The notes under the pieces: model-generated
What the model saw: only the letters and a program-made list of their open reading frames with translations
What the model was told of the DNA's origin: nothing
Database searches by the model: none
Translations under genes and position numbers: made by a program
NCBI RefSeq assembly: GCF_026127265.1
Contig: NZ_WWFG01000005.1
Coordinates: 124,001 to 188,000 of the forward strand
Direction of reading: 5' to 3'
Source of the DNA: Nostoc sp. KVJ3
GTDB lineage: Bacteria; Cyanobacteriota; Cyanobacteriia; Cyanobacteriales; Nostocaceae
Length of the DNA stretch: 64,000 nt
Shown here: positions 1-9,174 of the stretch, one piece after another
How the letters are laid out: each line of letters begins with the position of its first letter
Position numbering within the stretch: position 1 is the first letter of the stretch

Positions 1-633
1 CCAGATAAAGTTATCGCGCTAACTTTTGATGATGGCCCCGCACCTAAATACACACAACAGGTGTTAGAAATACTGAAGCAACAAAATATTAAGGCAACGT
101 TCTTCTGTGTGGGGGAGATGGTGCATTATTTCCCCCAAATTGCCAAGCTAGAGGTAGCCGATGGTCACGCAATTGGTAATCACACGTGGCATCACTGGTA
201 TCGGCATATGAACCTGTCTGTTGCTGCGCGTGAGATTGAGTCCACCGCAACAGCTATTTACCAAACTATGGGGGTAAAAACTTTTCTGTTTCGTCCGCCT
301 TATGGCATCCTCAACAATGGTGTAGCTGATTACGCTCAAAAGAATAATTACGCTGTTCTCATGTGGTCAGATGACTCGATCGACTATCGCCGTCCTCCAG
401 TATCCAGACTCGTCAATAATGTGCTGAAGGACGCAAAGCCTGGTGGCATAGTACTGATGCATGATGGTGGTGGCGATCGCTCACATACAGTTAAGGCTTT
501 ACCGCAAATTATCGCTTCACTCAAACAGCGTGGTTATCGGTTTGTGACCATCCCAGAATTGTTAGAAATACAGGTACAAAAAACACCGTTGGTAACAACA
601 GCACAGTTTCATAAAATGAATAAAGGTACATAA
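1..633 (+). CDS. polysaccharide deacetylase (NodB domain), 5' end outside window
   Basis: The reading frame is open from base 1, so the N-terminus lies upstream; 210 residues are visible. The NodB carbohydrate esterase 4 motifs appear in order: TFDDGP near visible residue 9, HTWHH near 61 (metal-binding His pair), RPPYG near 99 and LMHDGGGDR near 152. Enzymes of this family remove N- or O-acetyl groups from peptidoglycan, chitin oligomers or exopolysaccharide, usually outside the cytoplasm. Any signal peptide would be in the missing part. An internal GTG at 61 is not the start, because the first catalytic motif lies before it. The substrate cannot be decided from sequence. Confidence 0.9.
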   Translation, partial: PDKVIALTFDDGPAPKYTQQVLEILKQQNIKATFFCVGEMVHYFPQIAKLEVADGHAIGNHTWHHWYRHMNLSVAAREIESTATAIYQTMGVKTFLFRPPYGILNNGVADYAQKNNYAVLMWSDDSIDYRRPPVSRLVNNVLKDAKPGGIVLMHDGGGDRSHTVKALPQIIASLKQRGYRFVTIPELLEIQVQKTPLVTTAQFHKMNKGT

Positions 634-674
634 ATTATTAACTCATTACTTTACCTGATGCAAGCTTTCAAATA

Positions 675-843
675 GAATTCAGGAGTCAGGAGTCAGAATT
701 CAGCAATGTTTTCTATACGACTGGCAGATGAATAAGTGGGTTTAAGACCCCCACTAAATCTATGATTTAATGGTCTTAAATTACTAGCGGGTTTGAATCC
801 ACCACTTTCTTGTTCTGACTCCTGAATTCTAACTTCTGAATTC
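675..843. repeat. inverted-repeat cassette with GAATTCAGGAGTCAGG arms, no gene inside
   Basis: The left arm (675-703) contains GAATTCAGGAGTCAGGAG and the right arm (813-843) contains its reverse complement, with the core CTGACTCCTGAATTC. They enclose about 110 bases with no convincing ORF. The same arms in the same orientation flank the four-helix-bundle gene at 26513-26944. The remaining parts of the 634-1066 gap hold only AT-rich sequence and the short repeat at 1023. Confidence 0.7.
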
Positions 844-1022
844 TTTTTCAAATGTGTTCTTTTTTTATACAAATTATCTACCTTGGAATTTACAGCAAGC
901 CAGTTCTTAAAAAGCGTGTTTCATTAAGGAGTATTAACTGGATATAGAAATTAGGCTTGAATTTTTATAGCTATACTAAGCCTCTAGGCTTTGTTAATTA
1001 AGCTTTGGACTAATCTGGATTT

Positions 1023-1047
1023 TCAGAAATCAAATACTAGTCCTATA
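1023..1047 (+). repeat. short dispersed repeat, copy 1
   Basis: A 25-base segment ending ACTAGTCCTATA recurs with two mismatches at 49811-49835 in another intergenic region. It is probably one of the many small dispersed repeats of Nostoc-type genomes. No function is visible. Confidence 0.5.
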
Positions 1048-1066
1048 CTCTTGTCAGTAGCAAAAA

Positions 1067-1541
1067 TTAGCGCAAGGTAAAAAACTCTTCCGCAGCTGAA
1101 GGATGAATACCAATTGTTGCATCAAAATCTTTTTTAGTGATACCTGTCCGAATAGCAAGTCCAAGACATTGAATAATCTCAGCAGCATATTCACCGACCA
1201 TATGAGCACCGAGTACCCTGTCTGATTTGCTATCAACTACTAATTTAATCAGAGTTTTCTGTTCCGGTTCAGCAATCGTGTCGAAAAGAGGTTGAAACCT
1301 TTGGGAATAGCAGCGTATTGATTCTCCAAATTTTTCGCGTGCTTTAGCTTCAGTCAAGCCAACCGTAGCCGCTTCTGGTCGAGAAGAAAGTGCTGAGGGA
1401 ATAGCCATGAATTACACATGTGCCACCTACCTGGTCGCGTTCAGAAATTAACACACGAGCACCATAACCAGCAGATTGTCTTGCTGCCGCAAGACCTCCA
1501 GGCCCTGCGCCAATTACAAAGAGGTCATAATCAAAGCTCAT
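1067..1541 (-). pseudogene. glutathione reductase remnant with large internal deletion
   Basis: The 5' part (1541 downward) encodes DYDLFVIGAGPGGLAAARQ, the FAD-binding GxGxxG fold, and runs to VGGTCV just before the expected redox CxxxxC motif. The 3' part, in another frame (1408-1067), encodes the C-terminal dimerisation domain with RPEAATVGLTEAKAREKFG and GIHPSAAEEFFTLR, which carries the catalytic His-Glu pair. The two parts meet near 1405-1430. Roughly 300 residues between them are missing (the family is about 450 residues), including the active-site Cys pair and the NADPH domain. The protein cannot function as a pyridine nucleotide-disulfide oxidoreductase. Confidence 0.85.
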
Positions 1542-1823
1542 AAATTATTAACTCAGTTTTTAAGAACACTATATTTCCCTATATTTTTAGCTTTCCACAC
1601 AGTGATGAAATTAATATGAAATCATTGGAATTTTAATTAAAAAATAGTTATGCATATTCAAATGAAATCAGCATGAAATTTCCTTATGTCATTAGTAATA
1701 AATATTTCTTGTGCCATTAGGTGGACGCAAGCAGATTAGTTATTTTTTAATCTGAGGGCGCAGAGGCATAAATACTGTCTCATGCGAAATTGATGATTTT
1801 GATTTTAAATCGGAGGTATAATT

Positions 1824-2177
1824 ATGACCACAACCCAATCTCACCAATCCTTGCTTGAAAGTTGCATAGAGGCTTGCTTTGATTGCCTACGTGATTGCGA
1901 AAACTGTGCCGATGCCTGTTTAAGTGGCAACATGGTACAGATGATGGCTCAATGCATCAAGCTGTGTCGAGACTGTGCTGATACTTGCGCTTTGTGCGCC
2001 CGTTTCATGTCTCGCAATTCGGCTCTCCATGCTCAAATGTGCGGAATCTGTGCAGAAGCTTGCGATCGCTGTGCCAGTAAATGTGAAAAACACGATAGCG
2101 ACCACTGCAAACGCTGTGCTGCATCTTGCCGTCGTTGCGCCGAGTCTTGTCACCAAATGGCTACAGCTATGGCGTAA
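1824..2177 (+). CDS. Cys-rich four-helix-bundle copper-binding protein (DUF326)
   Basis: A 117-residue protein with about 20 cysteines, mostly in CxxC and CxxxC spacing along helices (CIEACFDCLRDCENC, CRDCADTCALCARF, CGICAEACDRC, CAASCRRCAESC). This is the pattern of the DUF326/Csp family, whose four-helix bundles bind many Cu(I) ions inside the core for storage or detoxification. No signal peptide is visible, suggesting a cytosolic form. The start is supported by GGAGG at about 1812. It stands alone after a decayed reductase; a link between the two is speculation. Confidence 0.85.
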   Translation: MTTTQSHQSLLESCIEACFDCLRDCENCADACLSGNMVQMMAQCIKLCRDCADTCALCARFMSRNSALHAQMCGICAEACDRCASKCEKHDSDHCKRCAASCRRCAESCHQMATAMA

Positions 2178-2215
2178 GTATCTGTAATCGCTGACTGCTG
2201 GATTGCAAAATAATT

Positions 2216-2347
2216 ATCAAATATAATACACCATGTATTACGTAGATGATTGGCTTGACTTTACCTCGTAATACATGGGATTTCTCAGAACCACTACCGA
2301 GTATTACACGGTATGAGCAGGAGATAAAGAAGCGATTAGCCCAGCTA
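2216..2347 (+). pseudogene. fragment of small DNA-binding protein gene (paralogue of 14476-14973)
   Basis: Translated in one plus frame, this stretch gives FSEPLPSITRYEQEIKKR, closely matching FSQPLPSITRYDLEI in the intact gene on the minus strand at 14476-14973. It contains three copies of the 17-base near-palindrome ACCRTGTAATACAYGGT (2230-2246, 2263-2279, 2296-2312), the same motif found in and before the intact gene. The fragment has no start, and its 3' side runs into the group II intron copy. It is a dead remnant. Confidence 0.6.
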
Positions 2348-2371
2348 GGGGTACAGCCGGGATACGTGCAA

Positions 2372-2890
2372 GTGCGATTCGTTTTGGAGAAACCCAGTTT
2401 TTTCTGGGGGGATTCCAGGCTTTAGTAGAGTAACCCTTCTGGGCTGAGTCCGCACTTTAATCCTCTACTGATGACAACTTGATATCCATGTAAGTGAGGT
2501 GACAACTGAGAAACCAATTCTTACTGCCCTGGTGCGGGGTTAAAAGCACATAAACTACCAATGATGGTAGCCCCTACGGAGAAGACTGACTATCTCTCTT
2601 CGTAAAGCGGGGATGAAAGCGGTTAATGGTGGTAATTGCTGAAAGCACCAACTGCAAGCAAGAATCTATGAGGAGAGTAAACGAAGTGTCGTTGAGCCAT
2701 CGTCAAATCTCGCCAAGGAATATAAGCTTGTGTTTCGGACACACCTTGGGTTGGAAATAACCGACAAGGGGTTTGGACTGCCAGTATCTTGCGACCGAGG
2801 CAGCGTACCTCCTTGACCCCCGGTGGATAGACACCCTCTAAAGATTCAAAACAATGGATATCAGGAACGAAATAACCCGAATTATAGTTC
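2372..2890 (+). mobile_element. group II intron 5' fragment (copy 1), truncated by an IS
   Basis: Starts GTGCGATTCG, in keeping with the conserved GUGCG 5' end of bacterial group II introns. It is identical by eye to 13224-13742, where the sequence leads into an intron-type reverse transcriptase. Identity extends 24 bases upstream of the presumed intron start (to 2348), which may be the shared exon target. The copy stops exactly at 2890, where the terminal inverted repeat of the neighbouring IS begins. Domains IV-VI and the reverse transcriptase are absent. Confidence 0.7.
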
Positions 2891-4815
2891 GGGAGCAATG
2901 CGATTTTGTGAGGTCGGACAAAAAAAGTGCGATCGCTAAAAATTATATTTCAGTACGGAGTTGTTTTATTTACAAATAGAATACTGCTTTGCACGAGAAT
3001 TCATCTTGATGATATATCTCAAAAAGATTGCTAGTAAGTCATTTGACGATTATTTCCTAAAATATCTATACTAAGTCTTTAATACTTAGTGTCAATTACA
3101 GCAAGCAATAGCTAAAGATGACAACTCAAGTATAAAATTAATCAAGCAGTTTGAGGTTTAATAAAGGAATTAAAGATAGAACTACAAAAAATATCCCAAC
3201 TTTGAGCTATCCATTGACAACGCAGATGTAAGATAATTTCTGCATTTTCTTTCAACCAAAATTTACTATTACCCTTGATTCTTAAGTTGATAACTTGACG
3301 GATTAAACTCTCAATTGCCCCACTACCTATTGGTAGTTTTTGGTCTAGTATCTTAGCGTAATTTAAACGCCTTTCACGATAGGCACGTAAAAGGTAATTT
3401 CTCTGTATTACCATAGTTTTACAACGCTCTCCCGTGGCTTCAAAGATAAATTCATCCATCTGCCTAATTATGGTCATGGCATTACTTTTTTTTAAAGTTC
3501 TCCGTGCTTTTTTGAACCAATTATTTCGCTCACTATCATCACTAAACGCTACATCAGCAAATTTCTGTAGCCGCTCAGTAACATGGTAAAAATCAAATAA
3601 TTGATAAGTCGCATCGGGAGATTTCAATTTCTTTAAAAGAGGGGGAATATGCTTCCAAATCCATTCTGCACCGTCAGCAATTAATAAAACTTGTTTTGCT
3701 TGACTAATTCCCAAACTAATCAGATGCATTTCTAAAATTGGTAAAAATCCTTTATAGTCTTCATAAGTGCCATCATTTACAATCTTTATTTCGCCATTTC
3801 TAACTTTTTTACCTTGTTCATCAACCACATAAATTGTTAATAATTTTGGCTCAACCCATTCCCCTGTAAAGCCGTGCTTGTTTGTTTTGAGATTTTTTCT
3901 ACCTTTTTTATTAATCCTAATTCTACTCCTGCCACCATCTACAGCAATTACAACTCTCTGGTCTTTAAGTATATTCCCATCAGGTAAATTACCTTGTTGC
4001 AAGTTAGATATTTTAGTTTGACGTAAATCAATGCCGATTTGACCAAATTTATATGTCAATCGTTCAATTCGTTTAAGACTAATATTAATTCCCCAATCAC
4101 TCAGGATTGTATGTGCAGCTTCAAAAGAACTAGCTATGGCACCATATTTTGTAATATCTGACCAAACTAATGGGGTCAAGCCTTCTGACATTCCTAACCA
4201 TTTTAACAAGGGACAAAATCCAACATTACGAGATTTACTCTTCGCTTTTTTTTCTCTTTTTTGAACAACGTATGGTAATTTAAGACTTACTACAACATTA
4301 CCTACTGTTAATATTTCCCTCTTCGTATAACCGTGTCTTTGCGTGTCGGTATGCCACCATCCTTTGGTTTGATTAATTGCTGTTTGATGAGCCGACTCTG
4401 ATTGAGAAAGCTTATGCAATAATATGCCGATACATTGGCCTGCTAAAACTAACGCAGCCTGTCTAATTGTTTCTTCTCTTTCTTTAACTATTCTTCCAGA
4501 CCATTCCTCGATATTTTTCAACTCTAAAAGTTTCGTCACATCCTCTTTAAAATCTGATAATGAATCGGCAAAATTTAGATTTGCATATATGTTTTTCTTC
4601 ATAAAAGTAGGTACTTCCTATTTCAAAACTATTCTTGAAAGGAAATTTTACCTTTTTTATAGTCGCAACAATGTACAGAAACCTCGTTTTTAGCACAGGT
4701 TGTGTCTTCTAACGAATATTACTCAGGTTATTGTATTAAATATTTAGTATATACGTAAGATGTTATTAGCGATCGCTCTCCAGGTGGGGTCATCTCACAA
4801 AATCGCATTGCTCCC
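2891..4815 (-). mobile_element. complete IS, ISKra4/ISLre2-like, with terminal inverted repeats
   Basis: The ends are GGGAGCAATGCGATTTTG at 2891 and its perfect inverted copy ending at 4815, about 22 matching bases in all. The 1925-bp element carries one transposase gene on the minus strand. No target duplication is visible: the left flank is group II intron sequence and the right flank is part of a Tn7-like end. This suggests that insertion was followed by a deletion next to the element. Confidence 0.85.
3142..4602 (-). CDS. transposase, ISKra4/ISLre2-like, 486 aa
   Basis: A full-length DDE-type transposase with no internal stop. Visible features are VVIAVDGGRSRIR (first Asp, about residue 220), VLLIADGAEWIWKHIP (second Asp, about 310), FDFYHVTERL and IGSGAIESLIRQVINLRIKG (Glu region, about 425). 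The start at 4602 gives MKKNIYANLNFADSLSDF. The element looks intact and possibly active. Family assignment between ISKra4 and ISLre2 is uncertain by eye. A separate ISKra4-type remnant lies at 25694. Confidence 0.85.
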   Translation of the reverse strand: MKKNIYANLNFADSLSDFKEDVTKLLELKNIEEWSGRIVKEREETIRQAALVLAGQCIGILLHKLSQSESAHQTAINQTKGWWHTDTQRHGYTKREILTVGNVVVSLKLPYVVQKREKKAKSKSRNVGFCPLLKWLGMSEGLTPLVWSDITKYGAIASSFEAAHTILSDWGINISLKRIERLTYKFGQIGIDLRQTKISNLQQGNLPDGNILKDQRVVIAVDGGRSRIRINKKGRKNLKTNKHGFTGEWVEPKLLTIYVVDEQGKKVRNGEIKIVNDGTYEDYKGFLPILEMHLISLGISQAKQVLLIADGAEWIWKHIPPLLKKLKSPDATYQLFDFYHVTERLQKFADVAFSDDSERNNWFKKARRTLKKSNAMTIIRQMDEFIFEATGERCKTMVIQRNYLLRAYRERRLNYAKILDQKLPIGSGAIESLIRQVINLRIKGNSKFWLKENAEIILHLRCQWIAQSWDIFCSSIFNSFIKPQTA

Positions 4816-4959
4816 GTTGGTTGCAAATAATCCTGGCTCAGTTGCATTTAACCGACATTCCGCTATTTGGAGAGACCGTTAAAGAATTAAAATAGGGTCA
4901 AACTAAATAGAGACAAAGAGGAGGGAGTTATCAGTGCAGAAATGAGGGTGCAGAATCTA

Positions 4960-6162
4960 GTAGTCTGCCAAGGTAACTTTGCTAAGTAAAACCTCTAATT
5001 GGTAAAATAACCAAAAACGGGGTGTGGTATGGCCAAAAAGTACATTGTTGACTTGAATGAAGATGAAGTTTCTCAGCTACAGGCAATAATTAAAAAAGGT
5101 AAGCACAAAGCAAGAACTATAACCCGTGCAAACATTCTTCTGATGGCAACTGATAGAGAAAGGGATCAAGCGATCGCTAGCATAGTTAGAGCGCATGTTG
5201 CAACAGTGCAACGAATACGAGAAAAATTTGTCATTGGTGGGTTAGATTTTGCTTTAAAGGATGAAGTTCATCCACCAAAACCTAAAAAATTAGATGAAAA
5301 GCAAGAAGCATTTTTGATTGCAACGGCTTGTTCTAAGCCGCCAGAAGGGAGAGTGCGTTGGACAATGCAATTATTAGCGGATCACTTAGTAAACCTTGGG
5401 ATAATAGATTCAATTTCCGACGAAACAATACGTCAAACTCTAAAAAAAACGAAATTAAACCGTGGTTAAAAGAACAGTGGTGTATTCCCGAAGTTAACGC
5501 AGAGTATGTATTCAGAATGGAGGATGTGTTGGATTTATATAATGAGCCTTATGATCCTAAACGCCCTGTAGTCTGCTTTGATGAACGTCCCTACCAATTA
5601 GTAGAAGAAGTAAGACTTCCTTTACCACCAGAGCCGGAGCAGCCTGAACGTTATGATTTCGAGTATAAGCGTAACGGGACAGTCAATTTATTTGCATGTT
5701 TTCAACCCTTGGCTGGATGGCGGCATATCGAAGTTACAGAACGTCGAACTAAAGCCGATTTTGCTCTTCAAATGAAAAAGTTAGTAGATATTGATTATCA
5801 AGATGCTGATATTATTCGTTTAGTAGTTGATAACCTAAATATTCATACTCCCAGCGCGTTATATGAAGTTTTTCCACCAGAAGAAGCACGTCGAATTATT
5901 CAAAAATTAGAGTTTCACTATACTCCTAAACACGCTTCTTGGTTAAATCAAGTAGAAATTGAATTATCTGTTTTATCTCGCCAATGTTTAGAACGGCGTA
6001 TTCCTAATGCAGAAACATTAACTTCTGAGATTGCTGCTTGGGAGAAACAACGTAATCAACAAAAAGCCAGTGTCTATTGGGGTTTCCAAACCAAAGATGC
6101 TCGTCGAAAAATGCAGCGTTTATACCCGGATTTAACTTAGCAAAGTTGGCTTGGTAGACTAC
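4960..6162 (+). mobile_element. IS630-family element nested in the IS1634 element, TA target
   Basis: The inverted ends are GTAGTCTGCCAAGG (left) and GTAGTCTACCAAGC (right, inverted), continuing to a shared AACTTTGCTAAG. The 1203-bp element is flanked by TA at 4958-4959 and TA at 6163-6164, the target duplication expected of IS630/Tc1-mariner elements. Deleting the element and one TA restores the reading frame of the host IS1634 transposase exactly. Confidence 0.9.
5029..6140 (+). CDS. IS630 transposase, two frames joined by a -1 frameshift
   Basis: The upstream frame (5029-5469) encodes the HTH part MAKKYIVDLNEDEVSQLQ...RANILLMATD. The downstream frame (to 6140) encodes the DDE domain: VVCFDERPYQL, RLVVDNLNIHT and LNQVEIELSVLS. 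The frames overlap around a run of eight A (5442-5449), CTA AAA AAA ACG, where a -1 slip joins LKK to NEIKPWLKEQW. This matches the programmed frameshift or transcriptional slippage used by many cyanobacterial IS630 elements. All three acidic residues are present, so the element may be active. Confidence 0.85.
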
Positions 6163-7883
6163 TAGACCACCTGGGAATAGTCGCAGGGCTAATAGATGAG
6201 ATCGGAATAGTAGAGCAGTTGAATAAAAAATTAGGCGTAGACCCGCGAGAAAAAGTAAGCAGTGGCGTAATTGTCAAAGCCATGCTGCTGAACGGACTAG
6301 GGTTTGTATCAGCGCCACTATATATGTTTGAAAAATTCTTTGATGGCAAAGCCACAGAGCATCTATTAGGAGAGGGAATCAAGGCAGAGAACCTAAATGA
6401 TGACCGACTGGGAGACGTATTAGATAAACTGTACGAAAAGGGACTCAGCGAGATATTTCTAGGAATCAGTCTTCAGGCAGCGCAGAAATTTGAAGTCAAA
6501 GTAGAAACCGCCCATCTGGATGCAACATCATTCCACCTCGATGGGAAATACGAAAGCAAGGAGGAAAGCTTAGAGCCAGAAGCAATCGAAATCACCTATG
6601 GCTACTCCAGAGACCATCGCCCCGACCTCAAGCAGTTTGTGATGAACCTGATATGTGTAGGTGATGGGGACATACCAGTATTGATGGAAATCGCCAACGG
6701 CAACCAAGCAGACAAAGCCAGATTTGCTGGACTCCTGCAAGAATTTAGAGAGCAGTGGACATTTGAAGGTCTGTGTGTGGCGGATGGGGCACTATACAGT
6801 GCAGACAATCTCAAAGCAATGGCTGGGCTGAAATGGTTAACGCGAGTTCCCTTGAGCATCAAGCAAGCAGCAGCCCTAGTGGATCAAAAGACACAATTGC
6901 AAAAAAGTCAGATTCAAGGGTACACAATCGCGGAATCTAGCAGTGAATATGGAGAAGTCAGTCAGCGCTGGCTGCTGATTGAGAGTGAGCAAAGGCGGAA
7001 GTCAGACCTCGAAAAGCTCTCAAAAAAGATTGAACACAAGCAAAAGACTTGCCAGCAGGAGCTACAGATGCTCTCTACCCAGGATTTTGCTTGTGCAGCC
7101 GATGCTCTAGCGGCAGCAGAGAAACTATCTGCAAAAATGGTATGGCATCAACTCTCAGGCATTGAAATAGTGGAGAAACGGCACTATGACAGAGCGGGTA
7201 AGCCAGCTAAAGATGTAGTACCCAAGTGCATCAGCTATCGGGTAGCTGCCACTATTATCGCTGCGGATGATGAGATTTCTGCTCAACGTACCCGATGTGG
7301 GCGATTCATCCTGGCGACGAATGTCTTAGACTCCACACACTTGAGCGCCGATGACGCATTACGACAATACAAAGGTCAACAGGGTGTTGAACGGGGCTTT
7401 CGCTTTCTTAAAGACCCTCTATTTTTCGCCTCTAGCGTTTTTCTTAAATCTCCACAAAGGGTGGCAGCCTTGGGAATGATCATGGCTCTGTGCCTGCTAG
7501 TTTACAACTTGGGTCAGCGACAACTTCGACAGACTCTTGCTCAACTTGCAGAAACCATTGCTAATCAATTGGGCAAGCCTATTGCCACTCCGACTTTACG
7601 TTGGGTTTTTCAGTGTTTTATGGCTGTTCATCTTGTGGTTTTTCAGGGTCTACCACAAATCATCAACTTGACTCAACAGCGACAACATATATTGCGATTC
7701 TTCAGCACCGCGTGTCGTCGCTACTACCTTATTCCTGAGCCAGATTCTTAATTATTTCTCCACTCTCCGAAGAGCGGAATATAGGATTTAATCCTGGCTG
7801 AAGCACAATTATAGTTGCAGATAATCCTGGTTTGTAAATGTCTTGATTGCAGGTTTGAGCGATTAGTATTGCAGGTCGCTACA

Positions 7884-8114
7884 ACTAGGTTTGCGGATGA
7901 AGCCAGACAACTTGTGCTAGTAGACGTTACCGAAGAGAGGAAGAAGCTTTTGGGTTTAGGCGCGCGGAAGCTGCGACAGTTCTGTAAGGAACGCCAGATT
8001 CAAGGCTATTCTACCGTCTACAACCGTAAAAAACTCGATGGACTCGTTGACTTTCTGATCGCACAACAAGTGACTTCTGCTCAAGTAGTCGAGTTTGTGG
8101 AAATGCTTGCTTAG
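7884..8114 (+). pseudogene. 3' fragment of a gene with a SAP/Rho_N-like end, cut by the Tn7-like end
   Basis: The open frame starts inside transposon-end sequence (7815), but the gene-like part begins only after the element terminus at 7883. The about 76 residues include TEERKKLLGLGARKLRQFCKERQIQGYS and NRKKLDGLVDFLIAQQ. This resembles the short helix-extended-helix of SAP or Rho N-terminal domains, which bind nucleic acids. The 5' part of the gene was not found in the window. Function unknown. Confidence 0.45.
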
Positions 8115-8199
8115 AGTTTGATGAAAAGCTTCGGTAAAAATTGGGATTTCAAAACTACTTCCTTGATATAGGATGGTGCTTGCTTGATAATTCCTTCTA

Positions 8200-8652
8200 T
8201 TAAGTTAGGGCTTCCAAGATGCGTCCTATACTTCTTGGCGATAATGTCGGTAATCCCCTCCGAGTAGCTTCCTCAGCTACCTGCGTATGGTAATGGTGCT
8301 TTGAACGACTGGGTTTCCGGTTCTTGCTCCATTCGCTGATTTCGACGATTTTGCTCGCCTCTGTACTTTTGCACTTCTTAGGTCTACCGACGTTGACACC
8401 TAATACCTCGTTAGCTTTTGCGATCGCCGACTCCTGGGTTTCTGACAAGATGGTACTTGATGTCCATCTTTTTTTCCACTTTGCTATTGATTTTTCAGTT
8501 ACGCCAATCTCTTGGGCTAAGGCTACATATTTTTTGCCTTCGTTTAGTCCCAGCAGAATTTTCGCTCTTTTGCTAACTTCATCGCTGCTGGTCGCTGCTA
8601 TGTGCTCTAGTGCTTGCTTTTCAATAGAATTTAGTATCTGAAGACGAGGCAT
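8200..8652 (-). pseudogene. IS630-type transposase N-terminal (HTH) fragment
   Basis: A 150-residue frame with AKILLGLNEGKKYVALAQEIGVTEKSIAKWKKRW, a homeodomain-like HTH typical of the first ORF of IS630 elements, followed by a basic GRPKKCKS linker and LPTLSPRSIGRILEALT. It stops there; the DDE domain that should follow is missing downstream (8199-8115), so this is a truncated element. It differs clearly from the complete IS630 at 4960. Confidence 0.65.
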
Positions 8653-9174
8653 CTAAAATTTACCCCTCTTTACGGTACAATTTTGCCAAATGGAATGAAG
8701 CCTGATATACTTTTTTTGTAGAGTCCATTTTTCCTAAAGATTCACTCAAAGCCCTGTTTGCACCAGGGCTTTGAGAAAAAAAACAAGCCCACCTGTTACT
8801 AGAACAGGACGGAATTTTGTTTTGTCAATTTAGTTATCTAGAGCCATCATATCATGAGTTTACACAGTTTTACAAATCTTTCTTCGGATAGATGCTTTTT
8901 GTGCCAATATCAGTGCCTTAAATATCTCTTCAGTTGTATTAGTTGTCAATGGGTTGAGAATAATAGTTACTGCGGGAGAAAATCTCTCAAAGAGAATCTT
9001 CTGGTAGGTAATTTTTGGTATTTACAAGAATTAATTATTTTTTAAAATAATCAATTTTCCCAAGGGATAGAAGCGCTGCAAATGTTGCTGTATAGGTTTT
9101 TCCTGCTTGATTTTTGGGATTTTCACTTCTTGAAATTATCTTTTGACTGACAATTTGTGAACCGGAGTATAAAT
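8653..9174. other. intergenic region with one perfect hairpin
   Basis: No credible gene. A perfect 11-bp stem TCAAAGCCCTG / CAGGGCTTTGA with a 7-base loop lies at 8746-8774. It is followed by an A-run rather than a T-run on the plus strand, so it is not a textbook terminator. The rest is AT-rich sequence before the ParB-like gene and may hold its promoter. Confidence 0.5.

Larger units (their letters stand above)
4942..7751 (+). pseudogene. IS1634 transposase split by an IS630 insertion after codon 6
   Basis: The first six codons (4942-4959, MRVQNL) precede the IS630 element. The rest resumes at 6165 with DHLGIVAGLIDEIGIVEQ and runs in the same frame to 7751. Without the insert the protein would be about 534 residues, normal for IS1634 (IS4 superfamily). 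Features of the 3' part include HLDATSFHLDG, CVADGALYSADNLKAM (catalytic Asp region) and QYKGQQGVERGFRFLKDP (YREK-like region with Glu). A TTG at 6219 could still start a product lacking about 25 N-terminal residues. Confidence 0.85.
4852..7785 (+). mobile_element. IS1634-family element carrying a nested IS630 element
   Basis: Terminal inverted repeats are CCGACATTCCGCT at 4852 and CCTATATTCCGCT (inverted) ending at 7785, followed inward by matching GGAGAG. A 6-bp target duplication ATTTAA lies at 4846-4851 and 7786-7791. Removing the element and one duplicate restores an ordinary TTGCATTTAATCCTGGCT site of the Tn7-like end, which confirms the borders. Its transposase gene is interrupted by the IS630 element 4960-6162. 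Confidence 0.85.
4816..7883. mobile_element. end of a Tn7-like mini-element, split by an IS1634 element
   Basis: The pieces 4816-4851 and 7792-7883 join, after removal of 4852-7785 and one ATTTAA copy, into a sequence that matches the reverse complement of the left end at 16093. It ends ...GGTCGCTACA at 7883, that is TGTAGCGACC reading inward. It holds repeated sites of the forms TTGCAAATAATCCTGGCT and ATTGCAGGT. The inner side is lost at the IS border (4815). Terminal TGT...ACA plus arrays of transposase-binding-like repeats is the hallmark of Tn7/TnsB-type elements. No TnsB, TnsC or TniQ gene is in the window. Confidence 0.6.

Noticed and set aside
7815..8114. Single 99-residue gene
   Set aside because: The first 23 codons are transposon-end sequence; only 7884 onward is gene-like.
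8746..8774. Hairpin as a rho-independent terminator
   Set aside because: Strong stem, but followed by A-rich sequence on the plus strand and without a T-run on the minus strand.
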